Assembly (NCBI GenBank): GCA_027487435.1
Contig: JAIYDP010000500.1
Location: 1-61,020, forward strand
Direction of reading: 5' to 3'
Length of the DNA: 61,020 nucleotides
Origin: Verrucomicrobiaceae bacterium
Lineage (GTDB): Bacteria; Verrucomicrobiota; Verrucomicrobiia; Verrucomicrobiales; Akkermansiaceae
Shown in pieces: positions 44,601 to 54,434 of this stretch. The notes beneath the pieces are model-generated. The model was given only the letters and a program-made list of their open reading frames with translations. It had not been told where the DNA came from and ran no database searches. How positions within the stretch are numbered: the stretch's first letter is position 1; every line of letters begins with the position of its first letter. The position numbers and the translations under genes were made by a program.

Positions 44601-45556
44601 AGATTCAACTTGCCAACTTTAGTGCTCCCTTCAGGAGACCGCTGTGTTACTGTCATAATAAACACCCTGCTCGACATCAGCGTGAAATGCGCCAGGAGCC
44701 ACGAATGGGACCGCGACGACCGCGCATTCATCGCCGTACTCGCCTTCTTTTTGTTTTCGTCGCCGAGGGCAAGAAGTCTCCAAATGTCGCGAGGACTTTG
44801 AAGGTACTTAACGATCAATGGGAACGACGCCAAATCGAACCTCATCTGAAATGCCCTCGATATAAATTCCACGAGATGGACTCTCGTGCACCTTTAAATT
44901 GTCACGCTTAGGGTCGAGGAGGTCTCGAATGGTCTCGTTGTAGATTTCAAGAAATGAACCAGTGATAGAGATTTCAGTGCCAGCCTCGACGCTTTCCAAC
45001 GTCTTGAAAATAAAGCTAAAATAACATGAGCTTATCGAGAAGGACTGTCAACGTGCAAGCGCGAGGAACGACACCCCAATGACCTTCGTTTTGGGCGTAG
45101 TCGTCGGGGCCATACATTGTAAATGTTTTACCAGCCCCAGTCTGCCCTAGTGCGGTGAGAATTTAAAGAACGAGGGAAAACCGTAGGCAAAAATCGTTCC
45201 ATTGAATCCCTTGACGATATCACTGGCAGGTCATGACGAAGGAATTAACCAAGAACTGACTCGATCGTGGATTGAGCACCGTCTAAATAAATACTGGCCT
45301 TTTGCGTTAGGGGTTAACACATCGACAAAGTGTACTTGCGAATCGCTGGGAGTGAACACGTTATCGAAGTCAAAGTTCGCTTTGGACGTCCCCTGTTTGA
45401 TTTCAATGCGACCCGGCACTGGAAACAAAAGTTGCTGCTGAGTTATCAACATGACAAAGTAGCAACCATTGTCATTTGCTTGTCCTTGTATTCTTCGATT
45501 TCCCTCTGATTGAAAGGTCGGAACCTCACAATGACTTTCACTCCACACGACGACAT
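41685..45556 (-). CDS. kinesin with N-terminal motor and long coiled-coil tail, kinesin-1-like
   Basis: Starts at 45556 (MSSCGVKVIVRFRPFNQREI). The motor is spread over many short exons: FDFDNVFTPSDSQVHF, GFNGTIFAYG then P-loop GQTGAGKTFTMYGPDD, SFLEIYNETIRDLLDPKRDN, switch I NARSSRSH, switch II LVDLAGSEKVGKTGATGS, then EAKNINKSLSALGNCIYAL and VPYRDSKLTRILQDSLGGN. All nucleotide-binding motifs are intact. Motor sequence and N-terminal placement fit plus-end-directed kinesin-1. The stalk runs through about 41.8-44.2 kb with numerous introns, several containing runs of 8-11 G or C. The tail ends ESRPSGPAEPKVKFASRPI-LKST; there is no clear IAK autoinhibition motif. About 1,050 residues. Confidence 0.9.
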
Positions 45557-45599
45557 GCCCGTTTAAGAATAGCTCTAAATTCACTTTACAGAAATTACG

Positions 45600-47239
45600 T
45601 CAATGATCTGTAATTTTAATCAAAACGAAGGTTGGCCTCCCGAAGAATGACTCGGTTGCATCATCCCACAAGCGCAAAGTTAGAGTCGCAACTCCTCTGA
45701 CGACATTCGGTAAATGGACTGTTCGGGAAATTGTGTTGTCGTCGCAGTGACGAAAGATGACCCAGTCTCCATACGAACACATTACGCACGTTTCTATTTG
45801 GATGAGAGGATCGCGCAACGGAGAACCTATGCTCATTCTAGCATTCACAACGATTGCATCGAGATCGAAGGTTGCACTGGATACAACAGAGCCGTTGATG
45901 GGCTGCTGAATCTCAACATCTTCGCCATCAAAATACGTCCAATTCATAGCAAACAAGCGCAACCGTCCGGAAATTCTGACAGGAATACGTCCAATCCGTC
46001 AAATTGCCCAGGTGCGGCTTTGCTCATGCTCCATTCCAGCCCAAGCATCGCTGCAAACGGGGTCACCAAGCTTCCTCCTCCAGGGGAATGAAGGGCAAAG
46101 GGCGCTGTCTCGGTGTCGAAGTTAAAAAAAACGCCATTCGTAGTCGTCATGTTCTTGACCACCCCGACGAGATTTTGCATGTAGTGATTCTTGCCGTCCC
46201 TTATCATGCGAGAAGGGTTCTGTGCACAGAAAATTTGCAAGCAAAGCTGATCGTATGTCACTTCTCTGGTATCGCAGAAGGTGATCGATTCGTTTAAAAT
46301 GTTGAACATTGTTGTCGCAAAGGCAGCCAACAGCCCCGAGTTCGGCGAATGAAAGGAGTCTCCAACAAAAATAGGATAATAATTCGCCATTGAGGGCTCT
46401 GGGAAATGATTGACCTCAGCCCCAATAAGCATGGACTCTTGAGGAAGGCCTGAGATGAACTGAAGGAACTGTTGGGCAGGGCGGGAAAATATTACATCAG
46501 GAGCGTCGACGTAGACGACGAGGGACGTTGGCGGGATTCCTGAAACGTAGTCTCTGATCAAACGAAGCTTAGTCATCATGTTCTCAAACGGGACACCTTC
46601 TCCTAAGACTTTGATGTCAGGATAGCCAAAGAGCTTGGCGCTCTGTTGCAGTCGCCTGAGTCCAAACGAATTGTTCGCTGGAGTTGTGGAGACAGTGATA
46701 ACGTCGAAATCGCTTTCTCGAGCATACATTTGGAAAACGGTGCGGACAGCAAAGAAAATCACGCCGTCGCTGTGAACGATGTGAGCAGTGCTCCAGAAGC
46801 CCCGAGATGATGTGTGTGTCAGGAACTTCTCGCAATCAAAGTGGCATATGCCAACCAGAGATGAGTTGCTTGTCTTCAACGATCGCATGAGCTTGAGGTC
46901 GAAGAAAAGTTCTCTACTGTCTTCCACTTCTGTGACAAAGAGTGTGGAAGGCACATCCCAGTCACTGAAATTGAAATGGCACATTCTATCTCTGTTGAGG
47001 GTGTCAGATATGCCCATCAAGTCTGCCGCATCATCGCTGTGTGCACGAGAAAGCTGATTCCGGCCTCTTGCCAATTTTTGGGTGACAACGTTTCCGAAAT
47101 CTGTACTGCGAAGAGGAATGATTCTTGAGGGATGCGATTGTTCTACAAAATCAACGATGGCATTGATGCCATCAAAGGAGCTGACAAGAGATCGGAACAA
47201 AACGAGAAAAGCAATCAGAGCATGGCGACCTGTGATCAT
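45600..47239 (-). CDS. PLOD-type glycosyltransferase, secreted
   Basis: Starts at ATG 47239 with a signal peptide (MITGRHALIAFLVLFRSLV). The glycosyltransferase domain resembles the N-terminal GT domain of procollagen lysyl hydroxylase/galactosylhydroxylysyl glucosyltransferase: FDVITVSTTPANNSFGLRRL, LVVYVDAPDVIFSRPAQQ (metal-binding DxxD), LIGAEVNHFPEPSMANYYP, PNSGLLAAFATTMFNIL and TYDQLCLQIFC. The lysyl hydroxylase oxygenase domain is absent. After an intron of about 45 nt a short C-terminal beta-sandwich module follows (VEIQQPINGSVVSSATFDLD to RPTFVLIKITDH). About 530 residues. It probably glycosylates a protein in the ER lumen; acceptor unknown. Confidence 0.8.
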
Positions 47240-47285
47240 GAACACCTCCTTCAGATGAACTTTACGGAGAGCTTTACAAGTTGGA

Positions 47286-48186
47286 TTACGAGGATTTCTC
47301 CTTCAGTTGTTCCTTCGGCGAACCTTTGGCGTACCAGAAGCATTGGATCAGGATGAGAATATTCAATATCGAAGCAAGCAGAGGCCCTGCCACGCCAAGA
47401 AGAGACTTCATTTCTTGCATGGAAGTGAACACTCTCGTCAGAGAACCGACGGCAAACATCAAGCAAGTCATTGAGCTGGCAGGTGAGGGCAAAACAAGAT
47501 AGAAAACCTCAAATTAGACGTGTCCTTGCAGCACAAGTTCTTGTAGAACTGAGTGAACTTGCTCACAAGGCTGACCGGGATCATGAAACTGTAGATGAGA
47601 TTGACGTAATGCAGAGGGACGTGGAAAACCAAGGAATACCCAGAAACTGAGAGCCTTTGCAATGAGTTTTGAAAAAAAGAGGGTCAAAACAAGGAGACGA
47701 GGAGGAGCGCTTTGGGAACTGAAAAGGTGGAAGAGGCTTTTCTGTACTGCGCGAAAAGGAAGATCAGAACGACGTCTTGATTGTCAAAAATAAAAGGCAG
47801 AAGAGACTCTGAAGAATGATGAAGAAGGCTTCGCCCCATGCTGTCACTGGGTGATTGTTTCGTACCGCCCAGGATACCAGTGACACGTAACTTCACGGAG
47901 TGAGAGAAGAAAGTTGGGGCGTACCAAATAACCTCGAGAAAAATGCTGAGGAATGAGAGGCCCTCCACAGCCTTGTTCCGCATGCAGAGCATGATTTGGG
48001 GTAGCTTAAGAATTGAAGAGAAAAGGATTATCCCGATTCCCAACATCTTAGACGTCGCAAGCTTCAGGCATTCCACATCTATCAACGTTAGTGATGGATA
48101 GGATAGAAAGAACCTTGAAAGTTGAATTCCAAGAAGAGTGCGTTGGTGCATTCGTCGCCAAGGACAGACCGCACCTTGTCAAGCAT
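47286..48186 (-). CDS. MPDU1: MPDU1, dolichol-phosphate-mannose utilisation protein (PQ-loop, SLC66 family)
   Basis: Starts at 48186 (MLDKVRSVLGDECTNALFLE). A 35-nt intron joins FNFQ to DVECLKLATSKMLGIGI. The first PQ-loop helix pair (FSSILKLPQIMLCMRNKAVE, GLSFLSIFLEVI) is followed after short introns by later helices. The last exon (GSLTRVFTSMQEMKSLLG, then LLASILNILILIQCFWYAK) matches the MPDU1 C-terminal GSLARIFTSIQE segment. The protein is needed for use of dolichol-P-mannose and dolichol-P-glucose in the ER lumen. The end at 47286 lies 46 nt from the next gene on the same strand. Confidence 0.9.
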
Positions 48187-48231
48187 CGATAACAACTAAT
48201 TGTCAATTGTTAGTGCGAGAATTGAGGATAA
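48187..48231. promoter_or_regulatory. 45-nt divergent spacer with imperfect palindrome
   Basis: Between the MPDU1 start and the small unknown gene. It contains CTAATTGTCAATTGTTAG, an imperfect inverted repeat built from CAATTG-like halves. A related perfect palindrome occurs between the ELAC2 and Notum-like genes. Regulatory role inferred from position and symmetry. Confidence 0.35.
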
Positions 48232-48516
48232 CATGGCAGACCGAATTTTCAAGCTCTTCCTTCTAGCAGGCGGGAATTGGGATGTGCTGCCAAGTGAATT
48301 TAGGTCTGATGCAGTCAGCAAGTCGTGGCGGCACTTCGAAATGAAAACGTCGATGAAGTTCTTCATTACAAACAGACGAATCTGCAGATTCTTCAGAGAA
48401 TGCAGCCTCGACCAGTGCATACAATGAGAGCAGTGCGCAAAGTCCTCTTTTTCTCTAATTGTCAGGAACCTGAACCTATTTTCAAAAACTTGGAAGAAAT
48501 CCCTCTCGTTCTCTGA
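48232..48516 (+). CDS. small unknown protein, two exons
   Basis: Exon 1 starts at ATG 48232 (MADRIFKLFLLAGGNWDVLP). A 29-nt intron (GTGAATTTAGG to GTCAGCAAG) is removed to give IVAALRNENVDEVLHYKQTN and a continuous frame ending LEEIPLVL with a TGA at 48514-48516. About 85 residues, amphipathic and soluble. The frame is supported by the clean splice and the protein-like composition, but the family is not recognised. Its start is 45 nt from MPDU1, divergent. Confidence 0.55.
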
Positions 48517-48700
48517 GGTATTTGGCCGGTTGAGAGTAATGTTGATGCACTAAGGAAATGTTCGCTAATGTTACATAATCTTGTACAATTATGACATACT
48601 TGTCATGTGACTACCGCCACTGCCATTCTGGTTTTGCATTTGGGGATGGTGCACGCTGAAGCCGATTCCGAGCCCACTGTGCCCCGCATTTGGTTTCAAG

Positions 48701-49281
48701 CTAACAAATCATCATCATTTCAAGAAGATTGGATACTTCTTCTCTCTGCTGCTTTCGTCGTTCCAATTGCTTTCTGAGACGCTCCCTTGACTCAAGATAC
48801 GACTGCCGCTTTTGCTCCTTAAACTCTTGTTGCTTCAAAAGCTTCTCTTGCTCCACTTGTTCTGCCCCTAATGGGATCAATTTGAAGGTCATTCCACGCA
48901 CAGAGATCAAGGTCTGGTCTGTGAATCGAAAACGACAGCCGTGCAGTGGCGACCGACGGCACAGCCGAGATTCCACTTCGCACAATAGGCGTCTGCATGG
49001 TGTCATCCTATGCAGCAGGCATTGAACCAGTTGTTCGATTAATGACATGGTTGAGGAAGAGCGGCTCGTAGCGCTTGACGGGCGGCTCTGTCCGGCACGT
49101 TCTTGCAACTTTGAACTGAGCGGAAGGACATTTCGGCGACAACCTGAAGCCTTCTCGAGCGCTGCAACAACAGCTGGGCCAACGCTTCAGTCCGCTGCTC
49201 CTGTCGGTCATGTCTCCAGTGCTCTTCCTGCTTCATCTCTTCTTTGATTTTCCGCTGAACACATTTTTTCATCTCTGCCAT
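48701..49281 (-). CDS. unknown coiled-coil protein
   Basis: Proposed start at ATG 49281 (MAEMKKCVQRKIKEEMKQEE). The N-terminal helix continues RTEALAQLLLQRSRRLQ. At least one short intron follows, leading to a Ser/Arg-rich section and a beta segment (RFTDQTLISVRGMTFKLIPL). The C-terminal helix is long and charged (EFKEQKRQSYLESRERLRKQ) and the frame ends EMMMIC at 48701. About 170-185 residues. Alternative frames near 48990-49010 are possible, so the middle is uncertain. No family assigned. Confidence 0.5.
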
Positions 49282-49283
49282 GA

Positions 49284-50153
49284 ATGAATTCACAAACAAC
49301 ACGAACAACCTTCTTGGCCGCTGACGACTTTGTCTGTGACTACTATGTCTCTGCGGCTGGGTGGAATGGCATCTACATTAGACCACGAAGGACCCAACGA
49401 TTTAAAGTAGTTTTTGTCCTTGACATAAACGGGGTCATGATTTACCTGAAACATGAGAATGCAAATGAAGTCAAAGAACTGGCTCCACAGAGCCCAGAAG
49501 ACATGCAGTCCTCTCCTGTACATTTCTCCACCGAACTGCAGCCTTTGGCAAATAAGAGTTGGGGCGGAATTCGAAAACCTCTAATTCCATCTTTTGAAGC
49601 TTTACAAACTCGCGATGACTAGAGAGTCACTATGAACAGCGACATACTACTGTTGAGGTCGCACAGATGAATGCTCTGCCCCATACAAGGTTCGCATTGG
49701 AGCACTGGTTGGCCTCGCACGTGAAGTCATCCTTCCGTTGCCCTCACCAATCCAAAACTGCTCTAAAGTCAGAGTATTTAAAATGAGTTCCGCACCTTCA
49801 GCTGAAGCGAAAACGGTCAAGAACGAACGAGCGGAAAAGCTGGAATCTCTGCGAAAGCGGATCAAATTGGAGAGAACAGATGTTGAGCCGTCCAGAAAAG
49901 AAAAAAAGCGGGCAAAGAAAGACAACATTCTGGGTATTTACTTTCGTTGCGCCCCTTACTTGCAGAACAAAAACGAGCAGGCACGTGGGTGCCCCCAGCG
50001 AAAACAGCGGACCAAGATGATGTGGCCCCTTCGCCGCCAGAAAAAGAACAAAAGAAACTAAAACCAATCCATTGGAGGTGTGTGCATCCCACGTCCGTTT
50101 GAGACTCTAGGTTTGACGCAAAGAAGAGGTGGGAGCAAAAGAGAGGAATGTAG
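49284..50153 (+). CDS. unknown basic nuclear-type protein, possibly Tudor-like
   Basis: Proposed start at 49284 (MNSQTTRTTFLAADDF). Around 49360-49500 a segment reads GWNGIYIRPRRTQRFKVVF; with a possible intron removed it continues NANEVKELAPQSPEDMQ, which recalls a Tudor barrel (KVVFxxxNxxEV). The later exons give a basic, helical region (ERAEKLESLRKRIKLERTD, then SRKEKKRAKKDNILEQKRAG) and the ending KKLKPIHWRFDAKKRWEQKR-GM. Splicing between 49590 and 49690 is not resolved. The overall layout recalls SMN-related splicing factor SPF30, but this is weak. The stop (50151-50153) lies 1 nt from the convergent tRNase Z stop. Confidence 0.45.
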
Positions 50154-50154
50154 A

Positions 50155-52568
50155 CTATTCGGCCTCCTTATCGTCTTCTCGCTCTACGACCGCGTACAAG
50201 ATCCGAAGCGGTTTGAAGATCAAAGGCAGATCTCCGACGTTATCGGACGTCACAACCATGAAGTCGAACGAAATTCCGACGTTGACGGAAGCTTCAAGAT
50301 TTGGAACTTTAGGGTATCGCTGTGAAAAGTGATTTAGAAGAGTGTGCTGTGCTCTTGCCCTCCGAACGTAAGCCTTCAACGCTCAGACGCACCTCTCAGC
50401 AACTCTTAGTGCCTCTCCAACAGTCGAGTGGTACTTTGCAACCGCCTCACTCTCCAGACCGTCCTCAAATGTAGCCTCATGAACCATGAGCGTTACATCC
50501 TGCGATTTCAACTTCAATGACAGCGCAACAACCTTTGCCGCGTCTGCAAAGTCGTCAAGAGGCCTTGTGTCGCCGGAGTACCTTCGGGATGAGGGAGACT
50601 ATGGGTTGGCCCACGCGATGGACCACCCGCTTGTGTGCTTCAACACGCAGCCATGTGAGTCATAGCAATGCAGAACTGGAACTGTTCGAAACTTGCATGA
50701 CATTGACGAGGCGATGAATGCATCAGTTTCCGCATCAAGGCCATCTTCTTTGATTGGAACGAAGTAAAATCGAGCCCCGTCCAGATCGGCCATCGCCTAG
50801 CGAAAATGAGTATCTGACCAAGAAGTGTAACCGTCAGCCAAGGAAGCAACAGAGCAGGCCCCACGACGATGAGAGGGTTTGGCGACCCTCGTTTACACCT
50901 TTGAGACAAAATGAGGGGGAGGCCCAGATGGTGATCCGCGTGGAGATGGGAAATGAATACAAGCGTGAGGCTATCCAACACATTGAGGGCCTCTTCTGCC
51001 CCCACTGCAGAGCGCAGTTGGAACCACGTGCCCTCCCCGGCATCAAACAAAGCCGATGTGCCATTGGCCAGCTGAAGCAGGAAGGAGCTGACTGCGTGGT
51101 TACAAAAGCAGATCACGACCCTCACCGTTGCGGTACTTGGACGGAATAGCTGCGCCAGTCCCAAGGAAAGTGAGCTTCCATGCGGGGCTGTTGGAGCCCT
51201 GCGGTAGCGTCATGTTCGAACGCACTTCTTCGATCGAGTTCCGCAACTCTTCGTTAGCCTAGCTTGTGAGCACAGGCCAACCAAGACAAACTGCAATCAG
51301 CTCTTCCACAAGGCGATCAGGGCTCTCTGCGAGGCAAAACAAGCTTTCGGACGGTGCTGACAAACCCACAGAGCTCTCTGGTGCCAGAGTGTACGTCAAG
51401 AGAGGAGCCGCTTCAACTGCTGGAGAAAATGAGACATACAATGTCGATGGCAACTGCTTGATGATTTTTCAGCTCCAGAAAGTCGTCGCAAAGGAGGGAT
51501 TTCAGCTTGAGGGAAGAAGGAAGGATGGATGGCGTTGAGACGCAGCGTGTGGAGACGCACTTTTTGAAACGCAACGTCAACGGTGGGAGATCCAGCGAAA
51601 ATGTGCTTTGGCGTCAGATGACTAACAACACGGCCCACCTGCGCTGAAGATTTTTGCAGCAGCCGCTTCATCGCTCCGCTAGCATGTGCAGATTGGGGAC
51701 CAACGTGGACCACGACGGATGCGACGGAGAGGGCATCAACAAAGGCATGCAGCTCGAGAAGTGAGTCCAGTTGGGCATCATTCGCAATGTCGAGCACAAT
51801 AGAGGTCTAACGACTCATTGATTGGCCCGAGAACACGAACCCTTCCTTTCTGCGCAGGGCCAACGCAATCTTCGGGACGAACAACTTTGCCATCGGGTGT
51901 TGTGATGCTTTCACCTTTAACCAAGCGCCCGCATAGTGGACCCGACGGGACTCCGAGTTGTAAGGCCTTGACTCGATCGAATTTGCCGGGAATTGTCGGA
52001 CCTTGGATAACGTAGCACAGACGGGGCATGTCAACGCCGACAGAAGACACGAGCGTGCCACACAGTTGGACATCACGAAACCGTTTATGACGTGGAGATG
52101 TGACAGAGGGCACGGCAATAGCAGTGACGTTACAGCCACCAATGGAAAAAACCGAAACGCTGTCAACTGCGGAGATTTCGACGTTCAAATTGGGACTTTC
52201 CTGTCAAAAAGTGGAGACTAAAGCAAACCGGTAGACAAAGGACTGAAACGCTCGATTGAACAATCCCTCAATCGGAGCGGGTCCGATATATTTGAGCTTG
52301 TTGTGTCCCTTGTCAGAAAGGGTCAATGTCATGCCTTTTCTCGTCAATCTACAAAATAAAAAGAATCACCTGGAATACCCCCCATTGTTTCAGAGCTGAT
52401 TCTAGTGAACAAGAAGTAGCTCAGCTTCCCAGTGCGAAATCTTCTCTCCGTGCACAACCTCTGAGTGCCATCCGGGACATTGAAGAGGGCTCGAACTGAA
52501 GGGGTCACCAGCGCGACCGAAGGGCTGGTGTCAATAGCGCTTGAAGCCAAAACACACACTGACGCCAT
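50155..52568 (-). CDS. ELAC2: tRNase Z, long form (ELAC2)
   Basis: Starts at ATG 52568 (MASVCVLASSAIDTSPSVAL). The N-terminal half carries the degenerate metallo-beta-lactamase unit: LFNVPDGTQRLCTERRF, then TRISSETMGGIPG joined across a 35-nt intron to MTLTLSDKGHNKLKYIGP. The middle has the signature YVIQGPTIPGKFDRVKALQL then GVPSGPLCGRLVKGESI. The C-terminal catalytic unit has the zinc motif HxHxDH in FISHLHADHHLGLPLIL, preceded by ALFDAGEGTWFQLR. It ends RAQHTLLNHFSQRYPKVPN, with a tail finishing at 50155. The enzyme cleaves the 3' trailer of precursor tRNAs in nucleus and/or mitochondria. The two-unit layout makes it the long form. Confidence 0.93.
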
Positions 52569-52630
52569 GAGCTGAGTCGTCGGAGGGCTTCGCAACAACT
52601 CTAACAAAGGTGAACAATTAATTGTTATCG
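52569..52630. promoter_or_regulatory. 62-nt divergent promoter with perfect 14-bp palindrome
   Basis: Lies between the ELAC2 and Notum-like start codons. Positions 52613-52626 read AACAATTAATTGTT, identical on both strands. Its placement 4 nt before the Notum-like ATG and inside a bidirectional spacer suggests a protein-binding site or core promoter element; this is inference. Confidence 0.4.
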
Positions 52631-53872
52631 ATGAAAGCAGTCGTTTTGGTTCTCTGTGCCTTTGCTGTATGCAGTTGCGAAGTTCTCTATTTGAATTCCT
52701 TGCATCATCCTGAAGCTGTATGCAATGATGGAACGCCTGCCGGATTTTACGCAGCATCTCCTCGCAGCGACAAATGGATTGTCCATTTGGAGGTTGTCTG
52801 TTGTACCATTTGGGCTCACCGGGTAGGGAGGATATTGGTGCTACGATCAAGCATCTTGCGAATCCCGATGGAATTCTTCCCGCGACCTTATGTCTTCTGA
52901 TTCGTGGCCAAAGACTTTCTCGGAGTCTGGAATTTACTCCACTGACTGCTTGGTGAACCCATTTTGCAATTGGAACAAAGTGTTTGTTAAGTACTGCAGC
53001 TCAGATGCATGGGCTGGCAATGCATCTGCTCTAGGCTACAAGTTTCACGGCCATGCGATTGTTCGTGAAGTTTTCACTGCGCTGTTGAACGACTTCGGGA
53101 TGAATGAGTCCTCTCATGTCGTCATTTCTGGTTGCAGTGCGGGTGCGCGTGGCGCGATGTTAAACATGGATTTCGTTGGACAAATGCTGCCCAAGTCAGT
53201 CAAATTCGGCGGCCTTGTTGATTCCGCATGGTGGGTGGAGGATTCCGCGATGAAATCCTACATCAGAGGCCTGTTTGAGATAACCAAGATTGCAGTGCAA
53301 TTGCACAATACGGTCATAGCCCCATCATGCGCGCTGGCACATCCAGGCGAGGAGTGGCGCTGCCTCATCGCAGCATCTGCCCTCCCCCACTACTCGACGC
53401 CTTACATCACCCAAGCGTTTCAATTCGACCGATTTCAGGTGTGAGGACGGCGGTCCCATCTCATCCGCCAGGTTGACTACTACACCGGCGGCGCTCAGTT
53501 TGCAACTCAGAGAACTTGTTCTGAAATAGCAGATTGCCGAAAGACAAAGCTGCGACAGAGTTTGCTGTCGTAAGGCCGCTCACCAGTTTGTGTGTAATTG
53601 TGCAGGACTTCCAGCGCCGATTATATTCTTCGCTACTGAATCGGTCGCCCAACGTCTTGTTCAGCCCCGCATGCTACATTCACTGCTCAACAGAGGGAGA
53701 CGTAGGTCAAGGACGGGTGCCATAACCTTGACAGAACTTTTGGAAAATTCAAGTGCAGGGGCACTCGTTGGCGTCATTGACTCGAAAATGGTTATCTGGG
53801 GAGGAGGGGGACTATGATGTGCGCGATGTCTGTGATTCATTTGCTTGCGGCGCAGGCTGCCCAGCCTTGTAG
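52631..53872 (+). CDS. secreted Notum/pectin acetylesterase family hydrolase
   Basis: Starts at 52631 with a signal peptide (MKAVVLVLCAFAVCSC). The family start follows (VCNDGTPAGFYA, then SDKWIVHLEGG). Next are VFVKYCSSDAWAGN and the nucleophile elbow VISGCSAGARGAMLNMDF, with Ser in GCSAG. The catalytic Asp region is GGLVDSAWWVED, and the His is in PACYIHCST. The last exons give FWKIQVQGHSLASLTRKW, then VCDSFACGAGCPAL and a TAG at 53870-53872. All three catalytic residues appear present. Family members remove acetyl or acyl groups from polysaccharides or from lipidated proteins (Notum on Wnt); in a protist a polysaccharide substrate is more likely. Confidence 0.88.
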
Positions 53873-54434
53873 AGCATCTAATGAATGTTTGCAGTGTTAC
53901 CATGTCCCCTTACAGTCATTCCAGATAGGTTGAGGGGCTGTGAGTAGCCGAGGGTGAACAACATGCAGATACGCACACTGCAACGCTGCGTCGCTGAGAA
54001 CCCGATACGCCCCACTTAGGGAGGGTTTCGTCAGATGTGGGCGAGGATGACTTTATCGGTTCGATAAATCCGCGCAGCGGGCGCGAAATGCAACCAAGCC
54101 TCTTATCGCAACCTTCTTATTCTCACCGACAAGCTCCTGCGTGTCAAATCGGCCATTCCAGAGCCGACGAGGCGCTTCGATGACCCGTCCGAAGCACCAG
54201 CGGGACGAAAATGAATTTTTTTGGGCTGTCCTTAAAGGCTGCGTTGCCTTGGCTGCGCGCAGCTTTGAAGCTTCGAATAAGGACGCCACAAGCACTGGTC
54301 ATGGACTGCTGTCACATACAAAAACAAACCAGTCGCTTCGCTTCATTTTCTGATGGCCCTTTTGATGCCCCCTTCTCCTCCACCAAAACTGACTGAACGT
54401 CCAGAACTCCGAACGTCCAATCAGTTCCACCCTC
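53873..54434. other. gap with a possible small LYR-like gene
   Basis: 562 bases between the Notum-like and TmcB-like genes. One plus-strand frame ending at TGA near 54212 reads ASYRNLLILTDKLLRVKSAI then PEPTRRFDDPSEAPAGRK. The YRNLL start resembles the LYR motif of small mitochondrial assembly factors. A candidate first exon (MWARMTLS at about 54034) could be joined by a short intron ending CAACCAAG. This is only a suggestion; the remainder shows no gene. Confidence 0.3.
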
